A DNA stretch of 64,000 nt, from positions 1 through 64,000 of the forward strand of contig CAJNYU010003754.1 of assembly GCA_905331475.1 (NCBI GenBank), written 5' to 3'. The position numbers and the translations under genes were made by a program. Under the pieces are notes generated by a model. It had not been told where the DNA came from and did no database searches. It saw only the letters and a program-made list of their open reading frames with translations. The stretch is from Rotaria socialis. Taxonomy: Eukaryota; Rotifera; Eurotatoria; Philodinida; Philodinidae. Of the stretch, positions 23,898-42,069 are shown piece after piece. Position 1 is the stretch's first letter. Every line of letters begins with the position of its first letter.

Positions 23898-25057
23898 TTT
23901 ACTCGTATACAATGTAAATGACGTTTGCTTACTACTTATTCATAGTTTGAAGTTGGAATTTTCTTTCCCTCTTCTGGTTCTGCGTTTTCTCTAGAGGTAA
24001 TTTTTTTTATGAGTCATTCTCAAAAAAAAAAAACATTGTTCAACATGACCGCTCTCGAACTGAAATGTGTAATTCGCATAATGATTTACGACTTGATATA
24101 AAACTACGAAATATGATAAGTGAAAAATTCCTATTCGACTACAGTTATTTGCTAAAGATAATCAATCGTCAGAATAAAAAAACGTTTTTACTAGTGCGTT
24201 ATTTTTCTGTTTTGATGGCATCAATTATTTATTAAATTAGTGGCTTGACCAGTCCACGATGTTTATGTTGATTCTATGACACTCGTAGAAAATGAATTGA
24301 TTTCCATTTATCGTTCTTCACATTTTTATTTACAATGAAGACTTCTAAATCTTCCAGAGCATTCTCATTAATGCTATTCGCCATCTTTTCACTCACCTAG
24401 GAAACTCTAAAGAATAAGTCTAGTGCCCACTGTCGTTGATTCCCATGGAAATTCACCCAGAAAATGAGAATCTGTCTTCCCATGCATACTCTCAAGACAA
24501 AATCTTTCGAAAAAGTTCAAAGTATCTTACAACTAATTCTTTGCTTAAAAATTGATGCAACATGATGAAAATTTGTCGTATTCGAATTCAAAACAGGCTC
24601 ACTAAAATGTAAACACTCACCTATTAGATCTACTGCAAGACATTAGAAGCTATATAGTTCCACCGAACTTTTGAATAATAAGACTCGTAGATAGAAATGT
24701 TTCAGATATAATTCAAAGTAATTTTTATATGAGTTAAGCTGTAGGATAGCAAAAAAGAAAAGAATTAAAATATTACAACCCACAGAAGAAAAAATTGAAA
24801 TAATGTGCCATATTATACGACATGGAGTTGAGTCCATTATAAATATGGCTATTCGAAAAACGAAATACCATGGACGACTCACAATGAGTATAAAAATTTG
24901 TTTCCGGTATTTTTCTCGTTTTAGTGCAAGGATTATATAAACTACACAGATATAATGATATACACATTGAACGATGAATAACAAACAAACGAAGAAGAAG
25001 AAGAGGTTTTGTGTGTAAAAATTGACAACCGTTCACGTTGAATAAATTATAATCATC
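23898..25057. other. Intergenic, 1.1 kb, no gene recognised
   Basis: Spacer between the RBR ligase start and the CUL1 stop. Two overlapping minus-strand frames at 24640-25040 are rich in I/F/L/Y and look like translated AT-rich DNA. Confidence 0.45.
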
Positions 25058-30123
<5,066 letters not shown>

Positions 30124-31395
30124 CCTTGTCACTTGAATAAATGAGAGGAAAAATCACAAAATACTCAGCTGATTTTCTTTTTCTTCATGAACACAATAAA
30201 TAAATAGGACGAGCGGCATGCCTTCGGTACGTGTACGACGCAATTGAGCGAACGCCACAGTCCGTGTGAAGCACTCAAATTGAACGCGGGCGCGAGTGTT
30301 CCAAGTGTACGTCACACGTACGATTAAAAACTCTCCAATGCGGAGAGTACAGAATCAGATAATGGCGGCGCATATTGTAAGGATACTTATTAATTTTTTT
30401 CTCTCTATGAAAACATTCGTTATATTTTTCAAAACAAAAATATTTTTTCAAAGTAAACTCACACAAGATAACTGAAAAATACTTCAGTTTTTTGCAAACA
30501 CCTTGGTAACGAATAATTTTTTTAAGTAGTATTTTTTACCTAAATTTCACCATATTTCTATTTTTTTCACTTGATTCTGAGACACCAAAAAAGATTTAAT
30601 TAGAAATAATACTGGTTAGTGTTAATTCAAACAATTGAATAGATATGTAATTACTCAAATATCAGATTTGCATTCAAATGCAGACACAATACTACTTTTG
30701 TGATGAATTCATCCATGCAGCTATACTTTTAATTGAATTCCAATTAGATTTAATTTCAATAAATCTCAATAGAAATTTTTCTCACGTCTAAAACAAGATT
30801 ATAACTATTTCCGAGATCACGTTCAACAAAATTCACTCATTATTAATATTCATTTTATTGTACATTGAACTGAAACTAATTTTTTATTTTATTCGTAGTA
30901 AAATTTATTAATGAAAGGAATTAATTGATAATTATAATTAATTTAGAGTTGAGTTACGTTTAATTTAATTTAATGGCTGGTTTAAAACGAAAATTAATGT
31001 CATTCTATCTTGATGGAAATGAATTCATTTTAAGTTTAGCGTTTGTTTTGTTTATTCACAAATTACACGCTTCAATTTGTTCAATGTTCTCAAGAGATAA
31101 AAACTGAAACTAACAGCAAGATGAAATAATGTTTCTTTCAAGCAGAAGGACAATCAATTATTTCGAATTAAAGTGAAATATATTTTAGCAAATATTTTAG
31201 AAACTGGTTTTCGAATGAATCACCCAACAGCTGGTTGGCTTATAAAAATTCACCAATAGCATCATTACTGAAGTGCATTCGAGACTGTATCGCTCGACTT
31301 CGGCAGAGGAATATTACAGTGGATTCTATTGAATGAATATCAACTAATGAAATGCTACATTTAAAGATGAGTTCTTTTTTTTTCTATTTGCCTAA
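30124..31395. other. Divergent intergenic region between CUL1 and USB1, with a GC-rich island
   Basis: CUL1 reads left and USB1 reads right from this 1.27-kb region, so it probably holds both promoters. At about 30205-30345 the base composition becomes clearly GC-rich, with CpG-containing words such as GTACGTGTACG, GCGGGCGCGAG and GTACGTCACACGTACG, some 80-220 bp upstream of the CUL1 start. The rest is AT-rich with no frame. Promoter function is inferred from position and composition. Confidence 0.4.
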
Positions 31396-32890
31396 ATGAG
31401 TTTGGTCTTGTACAGTTCTTCTTCGGATTCGAATGATGATGAAAGTGATGCAAAACATAAAACAAAACGCTTTAAACCACAACTACCGTCGGTTAATATT
31501 CAACTCGCAAATGAGTTTGATTTATCAGAAAAAGATTTTCAAACAAAAAATGAACGTTCGAGATTATTTCCTCATGAGAGAGGAAATTGGGCTTTGTCGA
31601 TTTATGCATTTGGTAAAATTTGAATTTTAATAGAAAATAATTTTGTTTTGTTTTGTGTTTGAAGCTGAATGTTCATCACATTTGGATACAATGATTGATG
31701 ATTTAATTGAAATATTCGATGACAATTGGAAACGTTTAATGGAATTACATATTAGTTTATCGAAAACTATTCCGATTCGTTTTCATCATATCGAATCAAT
31801 TCGTACAGGTCTACAACATGAATTATCATTATCAATGATTCAATTTTCAACTCGAATAGAAAATGTAACAATATTAACAAATGAAGATGAATCAACGTAA
31901 GATCAAAAAACTGATTGTTTTTTCATTATGCTATCTCGCCTTGTGTTTCTTCTATGATAGATCATTTTTAGTTTTTACACTTGATCAAGATCGACAATTT
32001 GCTAAATTGATAGAAATCATCGATAAAATACTTTGTGAACATCGATATCCAGGTTATTACGAAGTAGGAAATCCATAGAAAGAAAAATTATTCATTTCTT
32101 TACTCTTTTTTTCCTTATAGAATCCTTGTTTTCATATTAGTTTTGCTTATTCAATGGATAAAAGTCGAAAAGAAAAGTTACCAAAGGATTGGAAGGAAAA
32201 ATGTTTGGTAAGATAAAGAAAATTTCTATAAATCAAAATCATATACATGATAATAAGTAAACGAGGGAATCTACAACTAAAGTTGCAAGTGATTTCTTAC
32301 AGCAGGAATCACGATCACGGATTAATAAGAAATTATTTGAGATCAACATGACTAGTAGACAGCAGAGAAAAATAGTAATTAAATTTTTCTGAGTACTTTA
32401 GTCTTTTTTCTAATATATAAAAAAGACTCTCCGTCAACGGAAGTCCATTCCAGCTGACTAATTGACTTTGACTCGATAGTCTATGGGTAATAAAATATTC
32501 AATAGAAAAGAGTCATTTGGTTAACTTATAATTGCTGTAATAATATATTTTTAAACGAATGTCATGATAACACCATAAAAACTGATTTTCACCTACGAGA
32601 AGATCTTAACAAGAACCATAACTTTCACAATGAGTTTATCAATAATGTACATAATTCTAATTAATTAGTTGGAATTCTTCCCTGGCGAGATTTATCGAAA
32701 TTTTTGGAAGAAAAGAAAATTAGCTGGATCAACTCAGAGCCTATCCCTCTACTTAATCAGAACTGCATAATATTGTTTTTAGGCTGTTTTAAAACAATAT
32801 CAATGTCAACCAAATGCGATCACTATAGCCGTCGATGATATTCGATTAAAAGCTGGCAAACGTGTTTACCAATTGACTAAATCAACATAG
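31396..32890 (+). CDS. USB1: U6 snRNA 3'-end phosphodiesterase (Usb1/Mpn1)
   Basis: Five exons: 31396-31612, 31665-31896, 31961-32063, 32121-32207, 32783-32890; phases agree and the product is 248 aa. It has the two HxS motifs of the 2H phosphodiesterase family: LHISLSKT (exon 2) and FHISFAYSMD (exon 4), about 110 residues apart. The N-terminus is short, acidic and serine-rich (LYSSSSDSNDDESD), as in other Usb1 proteins. Usb1 trims the oligo-U tail of U6 snRNA in the nucleus and leaves a cyclic phosphate, stabilising U6 for splicing. It is the first of four same-strand genes spaced 74-97 nt apart. Confidence 0.9.
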
Positions 32891-32964
32891 AAATCTAATT
32901 TTCTTTTTCTTACAGATATCTAAAATCAGAAAATATATCATTTATGATTTATATTTCAGATATA

Positions 32965-33247
32965 ATGGGTTTCAGATTTGGTTTTCCCAACGTGGCAATT
33001 CGTAAACGAATGTCATGGTTTGATTTTTCTATTGCTGTTGCAGTCGGTGTTATTGGTGGCATTTATACATTTCGACCGGGTCTGCAAGATGCCAAAAATG
33101 TTATTGAAAGACGAGAAGCGTTGAAAGAAATTCAAGCGAGAAGACGTGCGGAAGCTGAAAACGGTAATTCATTCGTTAGTTCAATTATAATCTTGTCAGT
33201 TTTCTTTTTCTCTATTTTTAGAACTTAAATCACAGACCGCAAAATGA
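32965..33247 (+). CDS. Small single-pass membrane protein (74 aa), function unknown
   Basis: Two exons: 32965-33163 and 33222-33247, joined in phase. Residues about 20-40 (FSIAVAVGVIGGIYTF) form one hydrophobic segment. After it comes a basic, helical tail (REALKEIQARRRAEAEN). This short-N-terminus, GG-containing helix and charged tail layout is like PIGBOS1/UQCC6-type mitochondrial microproteins, but I do not claim homology. An in-frame ATG at 32944 exists; the one at 32965 follows a probable acceptor (TTTCAG at 32954-32959), so I chose it. The gene lies 74 nt after USB1. Confidence 0.6.
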
Positions 33248-33344
33248 TAGTTTTCTTTTTTTCTTTTCGCTTATTATATCTCTGATGTTGCTGTTCTTTT
33301 TATAATAGTATTTGAGTTTTGTAGATAAATAACAGAAGAAAAAA

Positions 33345-33605
33345 ATGCCGATAGGAAAAATCTCGCCGCCAATTATCAATCAAAAACAACCAGAGAATAC
33401 ACCAATATCAGGCCAAACAGCATGGATCGCAACATTTAAACGCCTATTTAAAGTAGCCAATACACGATACGCATTTCTATGGTTGACCGGTGGAATTCTA
33501 TTTGCTGCATGTATTAAACCAGCTATAAAACGACGTGATGAAGAATTGATGATCGAGGATGTTAAACATTATTTAGAAAATAAACAACGAAAAGATTCAG
33601 CATAG
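33345..33605 (+). CDS. Small single-pass membrane protein (86 aa), function unknown
   Basis: Single exon. A polar N-terminus with several prolines precedes one hydrophobic segment (YAFLWLTGGILFAACI, about residues 42-57). It is followed by a charged tail (KRRDEELMIEDVKHYLENKQRK). Size and topology suit an inner-membrane accessory protein, for example of mitochondria, but no family is recognised. It sits 97 nt after the 74-aa gene and 93 nt before NLE1, in the same direction, so it is probably part of the same transcription unit. Confidence 0.6.
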   Translation: MPIGKISPPIINQKQPENTPISGQTAWIATFKRLFKVANTRYAFLWLTGGILFAACIKPAIKRRDEELMIEDVKHYLENKQRKDSA

Positions 33606-33698
33606 AAAAATTTATCCTAAACCCTTTTGCTTTTATTAATATAGTTTGATTGGATGTGTTTTCTTTTTATCTTGTTTTATATATAAGTTAACATCATC

Positions 33699-35917
33699 AT
33701 GTCATCCGATAAAGCAATTCTGAGTCAATTTCAACTTGAAAATGGCTCTTTACTCGGTGGTCCTGTTGAAATTCCATTAACAGTTAATATTCGACAATTA
33801 AATAGCGTTGCCAATGGGCTTGTACAAGCACAACAAACGTCAACAGACAGTAGTGACATAATTCCGTATTCATTTTATGTGGATGATATTGAAATAAAAG
33901 AATCATTAGAGAAATATTTCGAAGAACAAACAAATCAACAAGCTTTTGAAAAAACTCTAAATATAACTTGCGTACCAAAAGCAAGATTTCAAGTTATACC
34001 AGTTGAACGATGTACAGCAACAATTGAAGGACATCTTGAAGCTATTACTGCTTTACAATTTAGTCCCAATGGAAAATTATTAGCATCAGGAAGTGGTGAT
34101 ACAACTGTTCGATTTTGGGATTTAAATACACAAACGCCTTTCGATGAATATGGCAAAGCACATAGACATTGGATTTTATGTTTAAATTGGGCGCCAAATG
34201 GAAAAATTGTTGCATCGTCATGTAAACAAGGTCTTATTGGATTATGGGTCGGTGCAACCGGAAAACAATATGGTAAAGATGAACTTTTATTTGAAAAGAT
34301 TTTTATTGAAATAAGACACAAGTAGCTTCTGATTGTTTTTAATTCATCACGAGTGAAATACTAACAGACAGGCTCAATACTTTTAATATGAAATGATGAA
34401 AGTATTCAAGATTTATTACACGACTTACAGGCGATTGGGCCGCTGTTTTACTATTGAGAAAAGTACTCATTCTTACGAAATGACGATAAAATGTATAGAG
34501 ATAGGCATCGGAAATATTGCAGTTTGGTTGCGAAGAAAAAATAAAGATTTGTCTCGATTTAACCTTCACGGTTGCAAATAAAAAGATCAGATGAAAGATA
34601 AGAATCGCTCATGAGATAAGTATAGTGATTTATTAATAGTTTTAAACTGCAACATTGTCGGATCAGTATTACTAACTTTATTTTCTTCTTTCTCCGCCAT
34701 TGGCAAGAAGAAAAACCAGTAACATTATACTGCGATGTATCTTACTGTTTTATTTTTGTAGTAAAATTAGATGATTCACTCGCACACGATATATTTTTTT
34801 TTTCTTTGATTGATTTCAATTAATTCACTAATAGATGTTTAGCATGAAACTTCAGGAAATAATAAACTACAAAATCCTGCCTGAGTGTTTGTGTTGGGAA
34901 ATCACTATTTTCAGAGAAAAACAAATCTTGAATTAAACATTCAGATATTTTAGTTATATAATAAGCGTACTTCCATTTCAGTCGAAGTTCTAAATAGAAA
35001 ATGATTGTTTTATTCTAGGCACTAAATTATTATCCGGTCATCGTCAATGGATTAATTCCTTAAGTTGGCAACCATTACATTTGAATGGTTCCTGTCGTCT
35101 GTTAGCTTCTGGCAGTAAAGATGCAACAATTAAAATTTGGGATACACACCTATTCAAAGCTGTTTTGACTCTCAGTAGCCATACAGCATCGGTAACATGC
35201 ATCAAATGGGGTGGTCAAAATTTACTTTATTCAGCATCACAAGATCGTACGATTAAAGTTTGGCGTACAACCGATGGTATTCTATGTCGTACATTAGATG
35301 GACATGCACACTGGGTTAATACACTTGCATTATCAACAGATTATGTTTTACGAACGGGTGCTTATGAACCATCAAAAGAAAGTTCAAATGTAGATCTAGA
35401 TAATTTAGATGATGTTGCATTACAAACAATGGCACTTGAAAGATATGAAAAAGTCTATAGTATTTTCGATACAAATGGTGGTGAACGGCTTGTATCGGGC
35501 TCAGATGATTTTACACTTTATTTATGGAAACCTGAAACTGATAAAAAGCCATTAGCCCGTATGACGGGTCATCAACAATTAATCAATGATGTAAAATTTT
35601 CGCCTGATACTCGTCTTTTAGCATCAGCAAGTTTCGATAAATCAATTAAATTATGGTCAAGTCGTACCGGTGCTTTTCTTTCAACATTACGTGGACACGT
35701 GCAAGCTGTTTATCAAATAGCATGGTCAGCCGATTCCCGTTTACTGGTGTCGGGTAGTGCTGATAGTACATTAAAAGTTTGGAATATTGAAAAACGTTGT
35801 ATTCTTTTTGATTTACCCGGTCATGCTGATGAAATTTATGCAGTCGATTATAGTCCGGACGGACAAAAGGTTGCTAGCGGTGGAAAAGATAAATCTTTGA
35901 AACTATGGAGAAGATAA
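33699..35917 (+). CDS. NLE1: Notchless homolog (ribosome-assembly WD40 protein)
   Basis: Two exons: 33699-34272 and 35019-35917; the phase-1 junction gives 490 aa, close to the usual NLE1 length. The N-terminal NLE domain (about residues 8-85: LLGGPVEIPLTVNIRQL, IPYSFYVDDIEI) is followed by about eight WD40 repeats, each ending in WD/WR/LW-type dipeptides (VRFWDLNT, IKIWDTHL, IKVWRTTD, LYLWKPET, IKLWSSRT, LKVWNIEK, LKLWRR). NLE1/Rsa4 binds pre-60S particles, where the Rea1/midasin AAA ATPase pulls on its N-terminal domain to drive maturation in the nucleolus. The 746-nt intron is long for this locus and holds no visible gene. Confidence 0.95.
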
Positions 35918-36304
35918 AAAAAAATACATGAAAATATATTATTCAAGAATAATAAACACCTTGTTTTTGTTTTTTTTGCAGATATTTATAACTTGGTCAG
36001 TATTATGAAATTTCATTGGTTAGAGCAGGTACGTGTGTCATTTTTGTTTTTGGTTAAATAGTATTGTTTACTCCTCGGGAAGAACAAAGAGTGAGCGTAG
36101 AAATGAATCTAAGATGAGTGCAATTTTTTTGTATTCTCGTCATTTATTTTGATCACGTACAAAAGACTATAATTATTCTTTTCTACAATAGAAGAAAGAT
36201 AAACATCGCTATTATAAAACTAATCGATTCGTTTTGTTTATTAGATAACAATATAAAATGATCTTTGTTGATTTATATTATTTTCAATAAAAATTTCGAT
36301 AAAA
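35918..36304. other. Intergenic, NLE1 to XPR1
   Basis: AT-rich 387-bp spacer. It contains a short ATG frame at 36006 (eight codons to a GTACGT donor) whose first three codons match the XPR1 start; this is probably chance, because XPR1 has a good start at 36305. Confidence 0.4.
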
Positions 36305-39261
36305 ATGAAATTTGCCGAACATTTATCCGCACATGTTACACCAGAATGGACTAGTCAATATATTCGATATGATGACATGAAAGAATTACTTGCGCAAGCA
36401 ATGTCAAAAGCGCAACCGTTTGCTGATGATAGTGATAACGTTCTTCGGGAACAATTTTTCTATCGTGTGGATGAACATTTCTTTCCAGTGAGAAATTAAA
36501 AATAAATTGTTGTCTTTCTATTTTCCTTATTTCCTTATTTAGTATTGTGAAAAAGAAGCGACTAAAATCAATACGTTTTTTGCAGAAAAACTTGCTGAGT
36601 AAGTAAAACAAGAAGAAAGTCAACATTTCTCAAGGCTTGATCTCTTTTTCACTGAGAAATAATTCTGAAAAATAAAATAAATATTCTATATGCTATTCTT
36701 TAGAGCAATACGACGATGGGAAACTTTACAAAGTGAAATAGGCCATTTCGAACAATCTCATCGTCATGGATCTCGTCGTACAGAAACATCAGCAGTAAAT
36801 ACCACTGGTACTAATGCGCCAAATGATGATACAAAATCAACGAAAAAGTCTCGTCGTTCCGTTCATACAGAAGAAAATCCTGGTACTGCATCATTAGCGC
36901 GTGTTTTGCCAGAACGTCTAATAGAAAAAACACGTGAGAAACACACAAAACGTGTACAATATCGAAAACGCAATGATTTAAAATTGGCATTCAGTGAATT
37001 TTATTTAATGCTTGTTTTATTGCAAAATTATCAAACACTCAACTTTACGGGCTTTCGTAAAATATTAAAAAAACATGACAAATTATTTCAAACTGCACGT
37101 GGTGAAGAATGGAGGTAAATTTGATTACAATCAATGGAACTTCTAAGTAGAGATATACAAAATCAGTGTCGTCAAGAACTAGAAAGCGAGATTTCCCTAC
37201 GCCGGAGTACTGGTGATTTAGATCTAAGTTACAGTTGTAGAAAAGAAATAAAAAATACTATTATTGAAGAAACATTTAAAATATGAGAGAAACAAATTCT
37301 GCTATATTTTTCTCTAAATAGACCCAAGCAATAGAATCGCTGCGATCGGGGCCCAAAAAATCGGATTTCACACATCGCTACTCCTAAGACGTTGCTTTCT
37401 TTGCGAAAAAAAGGATGCTCAACGAGAGTCTAACTCGAATTCATAACTGAGAAAATCTATCATATGTCGTTTAATAGACATTTTTCGACAGTACTTTTGA
37501 GATCACCAAAGAAAATTGTACGAGTTGGTTTTCGCATGGATCGATTTATTTCTATTTAGAAAATTACATATTGATTCTGCTCCATTTCATACGTCGAAAC
37601 GGGTTGAACTGTTAATTAATGAAGTTGAAACAAAATATACCGACGTACTCGAAGCAGGCGATCGATCACGTGCGATGAAACGTTTACGTGTACCACCACT
37701 AGAAGAAAAACAATCGCCGGCGGTCACATTTCGCGTGGGAGTTTTTGTTGGTACGCCTATATTTATTCTTCGTAAAGGAAATGCATCAATAATACTTGTT
37801 TTTTTTATAGGAATGATTTGTCTTTTAGTACCAACTGTTATAGTTCTTGGCACGAATCTTCACGATAGTCAATCAACAAAGCCACTTGCTTGGCGACAAG
37901 CATTATTTCTCTATCGTTCAACATTTCTCATTGTTCTTCATATTGTTCTAGTCGGTATTAACGTATATGGTTGGTCATCATCGGGTGTTAATCACGTGTT
38001 AATATTTGAAATTGATCCGAGAAATCATTTAACTTATCAGCAATTTTTAGAAATTGGTTTTTTCCTGTTCGTTCTATGGTTTTTAAGTTTCGCTGGTTTT
38101 ATTCTTTCGTCTTATTTTGATTTTTATCCGTTCGTTCAACCCCTTGGTTTTGTTACTATGATTCTTTTACTATTATTTAATCCAACACAAACACTTTATC
38201 ATCATGCTCGCTTTTGGTTTTTGAAAATTATGGGTCGCATTATTTGTGCGCCATTCTATCGTGTTGGTTTCGCTGACTTTTGGCTTGCGGATCAATTGAC
38301 GTCGCTTGAATTATTATTCTTTGATATTGAATATTTTGTTTGTTTCTATATTTACGATGTTGGATGGTGGCCAGTGGATGCGTCATCAGCCGGTCGTGGT
38401 TTCCTGTGTCATAGTTGGCCGCAAGTTGCTGTTCAAACTATTCTCATGGCTGTACCGTCATGGTTTCGTTTCGCTCAATGTCTAAGACGATATCGCGATA
38501 CAAAACAAAAATTTCCACATTTAGTTAACGCAGGAAAATATGCTAGTGGATTTTTTGTCATAGGTACAAATGCAGCACGTCGTGCAACCGCTATAAACTA
38601 TATTAATAATCCAGCATCGAATCCATATCTATATGTTTGGATTGTGACGGCTTTTATCGGATCGACCTACAAATTAATATGGGATATTAAAATGGATTGG
38701 GGTTTTTTCGATAAAAATGCCGGAGAAAATAAATTTCTACGTGATCAAATTGTTTATCCATCGAAATTTTACTATTACGCTGGCATAGTAGAAGATTTCA
38801 TATTTCGCTATATTTGGGTTATAAATGTATTTATGCAATTTCGTACAAGTTCAGCCGAATATACTGATGTAATTGGTTTTATATTTGGTTTAATCGAAAT
38901 ATTTCGACGTTTTATATGGAATTATTTTCGTTTAGAAAACGAGCATTTAAATAATTGTGGAGAGTTTCGTGCTGTACGTGATATATCAATAGCGCCAATA
39001 TCAAATATTACGGATTATACAACACTAGAAGATATGATGGATAAAGAGAACGGCATTAAAAATCGACGACAATCAAAACGACATGATTTACTGGGAAAAG
39101 TAAATAATCGAGAAATAAAAAAGCAAACACATGATAATGAAAAATCCTTGACTCATTTATCAACAAATTCAAGTCCAGTAAACGAAGAATTCCACAATCG
39201 ATTTGTTATGGTATCATCACAAATATCTATAGATGAAACCGGAGAACAACATGTCTTTTGA
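36305..39261 (+). CDS. XPR1: SPX-EXS phosphate exporter
   Basis: Five exons: 36305-36487, 36543-36598, 36704-37114, 37560-37750, 37811-39261; phases agree and give 763 aa. Residues 1-216 form the SPX domain ([44 protein letters not shown]), which senses inositol pyrophosphates. Several membrane segments follow ([40 protein letters not shown]). The EXS domain includes [44 protein letters not shown] and [23 protein letters not shown]1 exports inorganic phosphate across the plasma membrane. The last intron (37751-37810) is exactly 60 nt and has no in-frame stop, so its retention would keep the frame. Confidence 0.95.
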
Positions 39262-39509
39262 TAATGATCTAATCTCAATGGATCGATTGTAGCCATTCCA
39301 ATTATTATAATTAGTGTGCATTTGATAGTCTCTCGTCATAGATATCTGAACAGCATATATATGTATGTACTATATTGTATCTCAAATATTTTCTTTTTCT
39401 CATAAAAATGTCGTATACTTTTTTTCCTATTCATATATTAAAGATTTCTTTTTGATCTGCAATCCTTTAATAAAAATTATTTGTTTTAAGCTCTTTTTTC
39501 CTTTTCAAG
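39262..39509. other. Intergenic, XPR1 to PIGU
   Basis: AT-rich 248-bp spacer that should hold the XPR1 3' UTR and the PIGU 5' region. No frame is seen. Confidence 0.4.
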
Positions 39510-42069
39510 ATGCCTGATACGTTCGAATCAACCTATGTTTGTATAGGTCTTGCCGTACGTGTATTTTTATTCTTTCAAACAAGAATAAGAAATTATTTTG
39601 AAGAGAGTGGAGAGTTTGTTACACCTTTAAATTCATGGAAGCGAGGTAAACACTTGTTGTTTGGAACTAATCCAATGAAGCCGATTGCATATGTATGTTT
39701 TAGTTATCGAAGGAATTTATCTACGAAAACGCGACATTTCACCATTTGCTGGTTCAATTGTGCATGAAGTAGGTTTTGCCATGAATTATTTATCTTTCGA
39801 TCTTATGATAATACATTCAAGTAGAATTTGCACCAAAGCTTAGATTTCCCTGGCGATGTCTTGTTTATCATAATATATGAGTAGTACAGATGTGTGGAAG
39901 CCCATTTTTTTGGCTCCAAATATTCTTGCGATTCTATTGGTCGTACGTGTTTAAAGAAAATTTTTGCAGAATTTGTTTCTTTCACATTTTAAATGTTCCT
40001 TCGGCGCTCGTAATTTTGAATTCGTTGCTATAGCTGTAACGCAGATCTACCTTGCTGTACTCCGGAATGTGGAAATCTCGCCTTGTTCCTCTTAATGGGA
40101 TTAACTTTTCACGTCTCTAATCAGTAATAAAATTCCACTGGCAAGACTATTGAAAAGATGTTGTACATCAAATTTGAAAAATCATCACTTTTTCGAGCCG
40201 AAATGATCGCCCACTCCTGAGAAGCACTACTCCTATTCGTAAAATGATACATAAAGAAACTGTATCATATGTAGTGAATGCATCATACTCGTTTTAATCT
40301 AATAGATTTCGATGGATACTATTTAGACACCATTATCACTTTTCTTCTATTCAAAATTATATGCAATAACACACGGGCACGTCGAAGGTTTATTTATCGT
40401 ATGTTATTGAAATCTAAATTTATTCCGAATGTGTATTATTCTGTTTGCTTTTGTTTGCCAATAGGCAGCTGATCTTCTAACTGGTATACTTACTTACAGG
40501 ATAGCAAAGCGAGTTTTAAAGCAACTTGTAAGTCGGCAAAACGTTCTGTTTGAAATAGATTTTTGAAAACTTTATTGTCAATAGTTCAATGAAGAAGCTA
40601 CAGAAAAATCAAAATATAATCAAGAAAGTCAACCGTTATGGTTGAAAAAATTAAATATTCAAAAAAGTGCTTACGCTGTTTTACTCTGGTAAGACTATCG
40701 TTGATATTGGTTTTAGTTTTTTTGAAAACTTATCGAATAGTTGTATGATAAATCCATTGTCTATTGGTACATGCCTTGCTAAATCAAGCCTCGTCTTTCA
40801 CAATCTATTACTTACAATAACTTTTTATTTCTTCATGACCTGTAAGTGTGAAATGTTCCCTTGTTTTTTGATGAATATTCTAAAGAATTTTATTCTCCTC
40901 AGATCAATTGTTGCCATTTATAGTCACACTGTGTTTGGCTAGTTCAATTTCAGTCTATCCAGTTGTTTTAATTGCTCCTGCTTTACTTCAATTTTCAAAA
41001 AGTGGTGCTGTAAGTTCTTTCAAAAATTAAAGAAACAACAAGATTACGTTCTTTTTATGCTTTAGAATAATCGATCAATACTTCGTATATTTCTTGTGAT
41101 AATTTTATTTGCTATTGTTAGTGCTGGTATACTTGCATTAAATTTTTTTCTCAACCACAAATCATGGTCATTTATTGAATCGACATATAGTTTTATGTGA
41201 GTATTTGGTGTTTATTTTAATTCTAATGAGAGATCCCGATAATGCTGTTTTTTAGTTTTCATGTACCAGATTATACACCAAATATCGGAATATTTTGGTA
41301 TTTTTTTACTGAAATGTTTGATCATTTTCGTTCATTATTTGTTTGGACATTCCAAATGCATGTTCTTTTACTCTATTTACTTCCATTTACAATTCGATTA
41401 AGGTAATTTTTATTTCTGTTATTTGACTTAATCTACTTTTATTTCAATTTTAGACATGACCCAATATTTCTTTTTTGGCTATTATGTGCAATATTTTGCA
41501 CATTTAAATCGTATCCAGCGTATGGTGATGCTGCATTCTATTTCAATTATTTGCCAATATGGAGTTTTCTATTTCGATGTGAGCTCGAGAGTAATAATGT
41601 CGATCGATCGATTTTATTTTATTTTTCTAGATGTAAGACATAGTCTTATTATTATTTGTATGGTATTTGTAGCCCTCATAATGGCGCCTATAACATGGTA
41701 TCTTTGGATTTATACGGGCAGTGCTAATGCAAATTTTTATTTTGCAATGACAATGGTATTCAATGTTGCACAGGTGAGACAAAAGGGAAAAAAAATAATA
41801 CAGTACGATTAAAGAGCCGATTGCGAATGCTCGATCTTCGTTTAATACCACGACAGAGAGAAAGACACCGTCGGGTATTGTTTCAAATTGCTTCTAGTGA
41901 CTTTTCATTTAGTTTTAGTGCAAGAAATAGAATGTTTTTTTGTTTTTTTATTTAGACATTTCTCGTCTCTGATTTATTTTATGCTTATTTAAAACGAAAA
42001 TTTTTACTCAAAAATGGTCTTACTATTCCGCAAGTGAATGGCTTTGAAGGTCAATTAGAATTTAATTAA
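39510..42069 (+). CDS. PIGU: GPI transamidase subunit PIG-U
   Basis: Twelve exons: 39510-39645, 39704-39768, 40327-40387, 40469-40527, 40585-40688, 40741-40841, 40903-41009, 41066-41196, 41256-41402, 41454-41578, 41631-41773, 41956-42069. All phases agree and the product is 430 aa, as expected for PIG-U. Conserved spots are PLNSWKR near the N-terminus, CLAKSS in exon 6, VPDYTPNIGIFWYFFTEMFDHF in exons 8-9, FKSYPAYGDAAFY in exon 10 and WYLWIYTGSANANFYFAMTM in exon 11. The protein is highly hydrophobic with many membrane segments. PIG-U is a subunit of the ER complex that attaches GPI anchors and probably helps recognise the lipid. Exon 4 uses the second of two nearby acceptors (40468); the first would create a stop. 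Confidence 0.94.
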
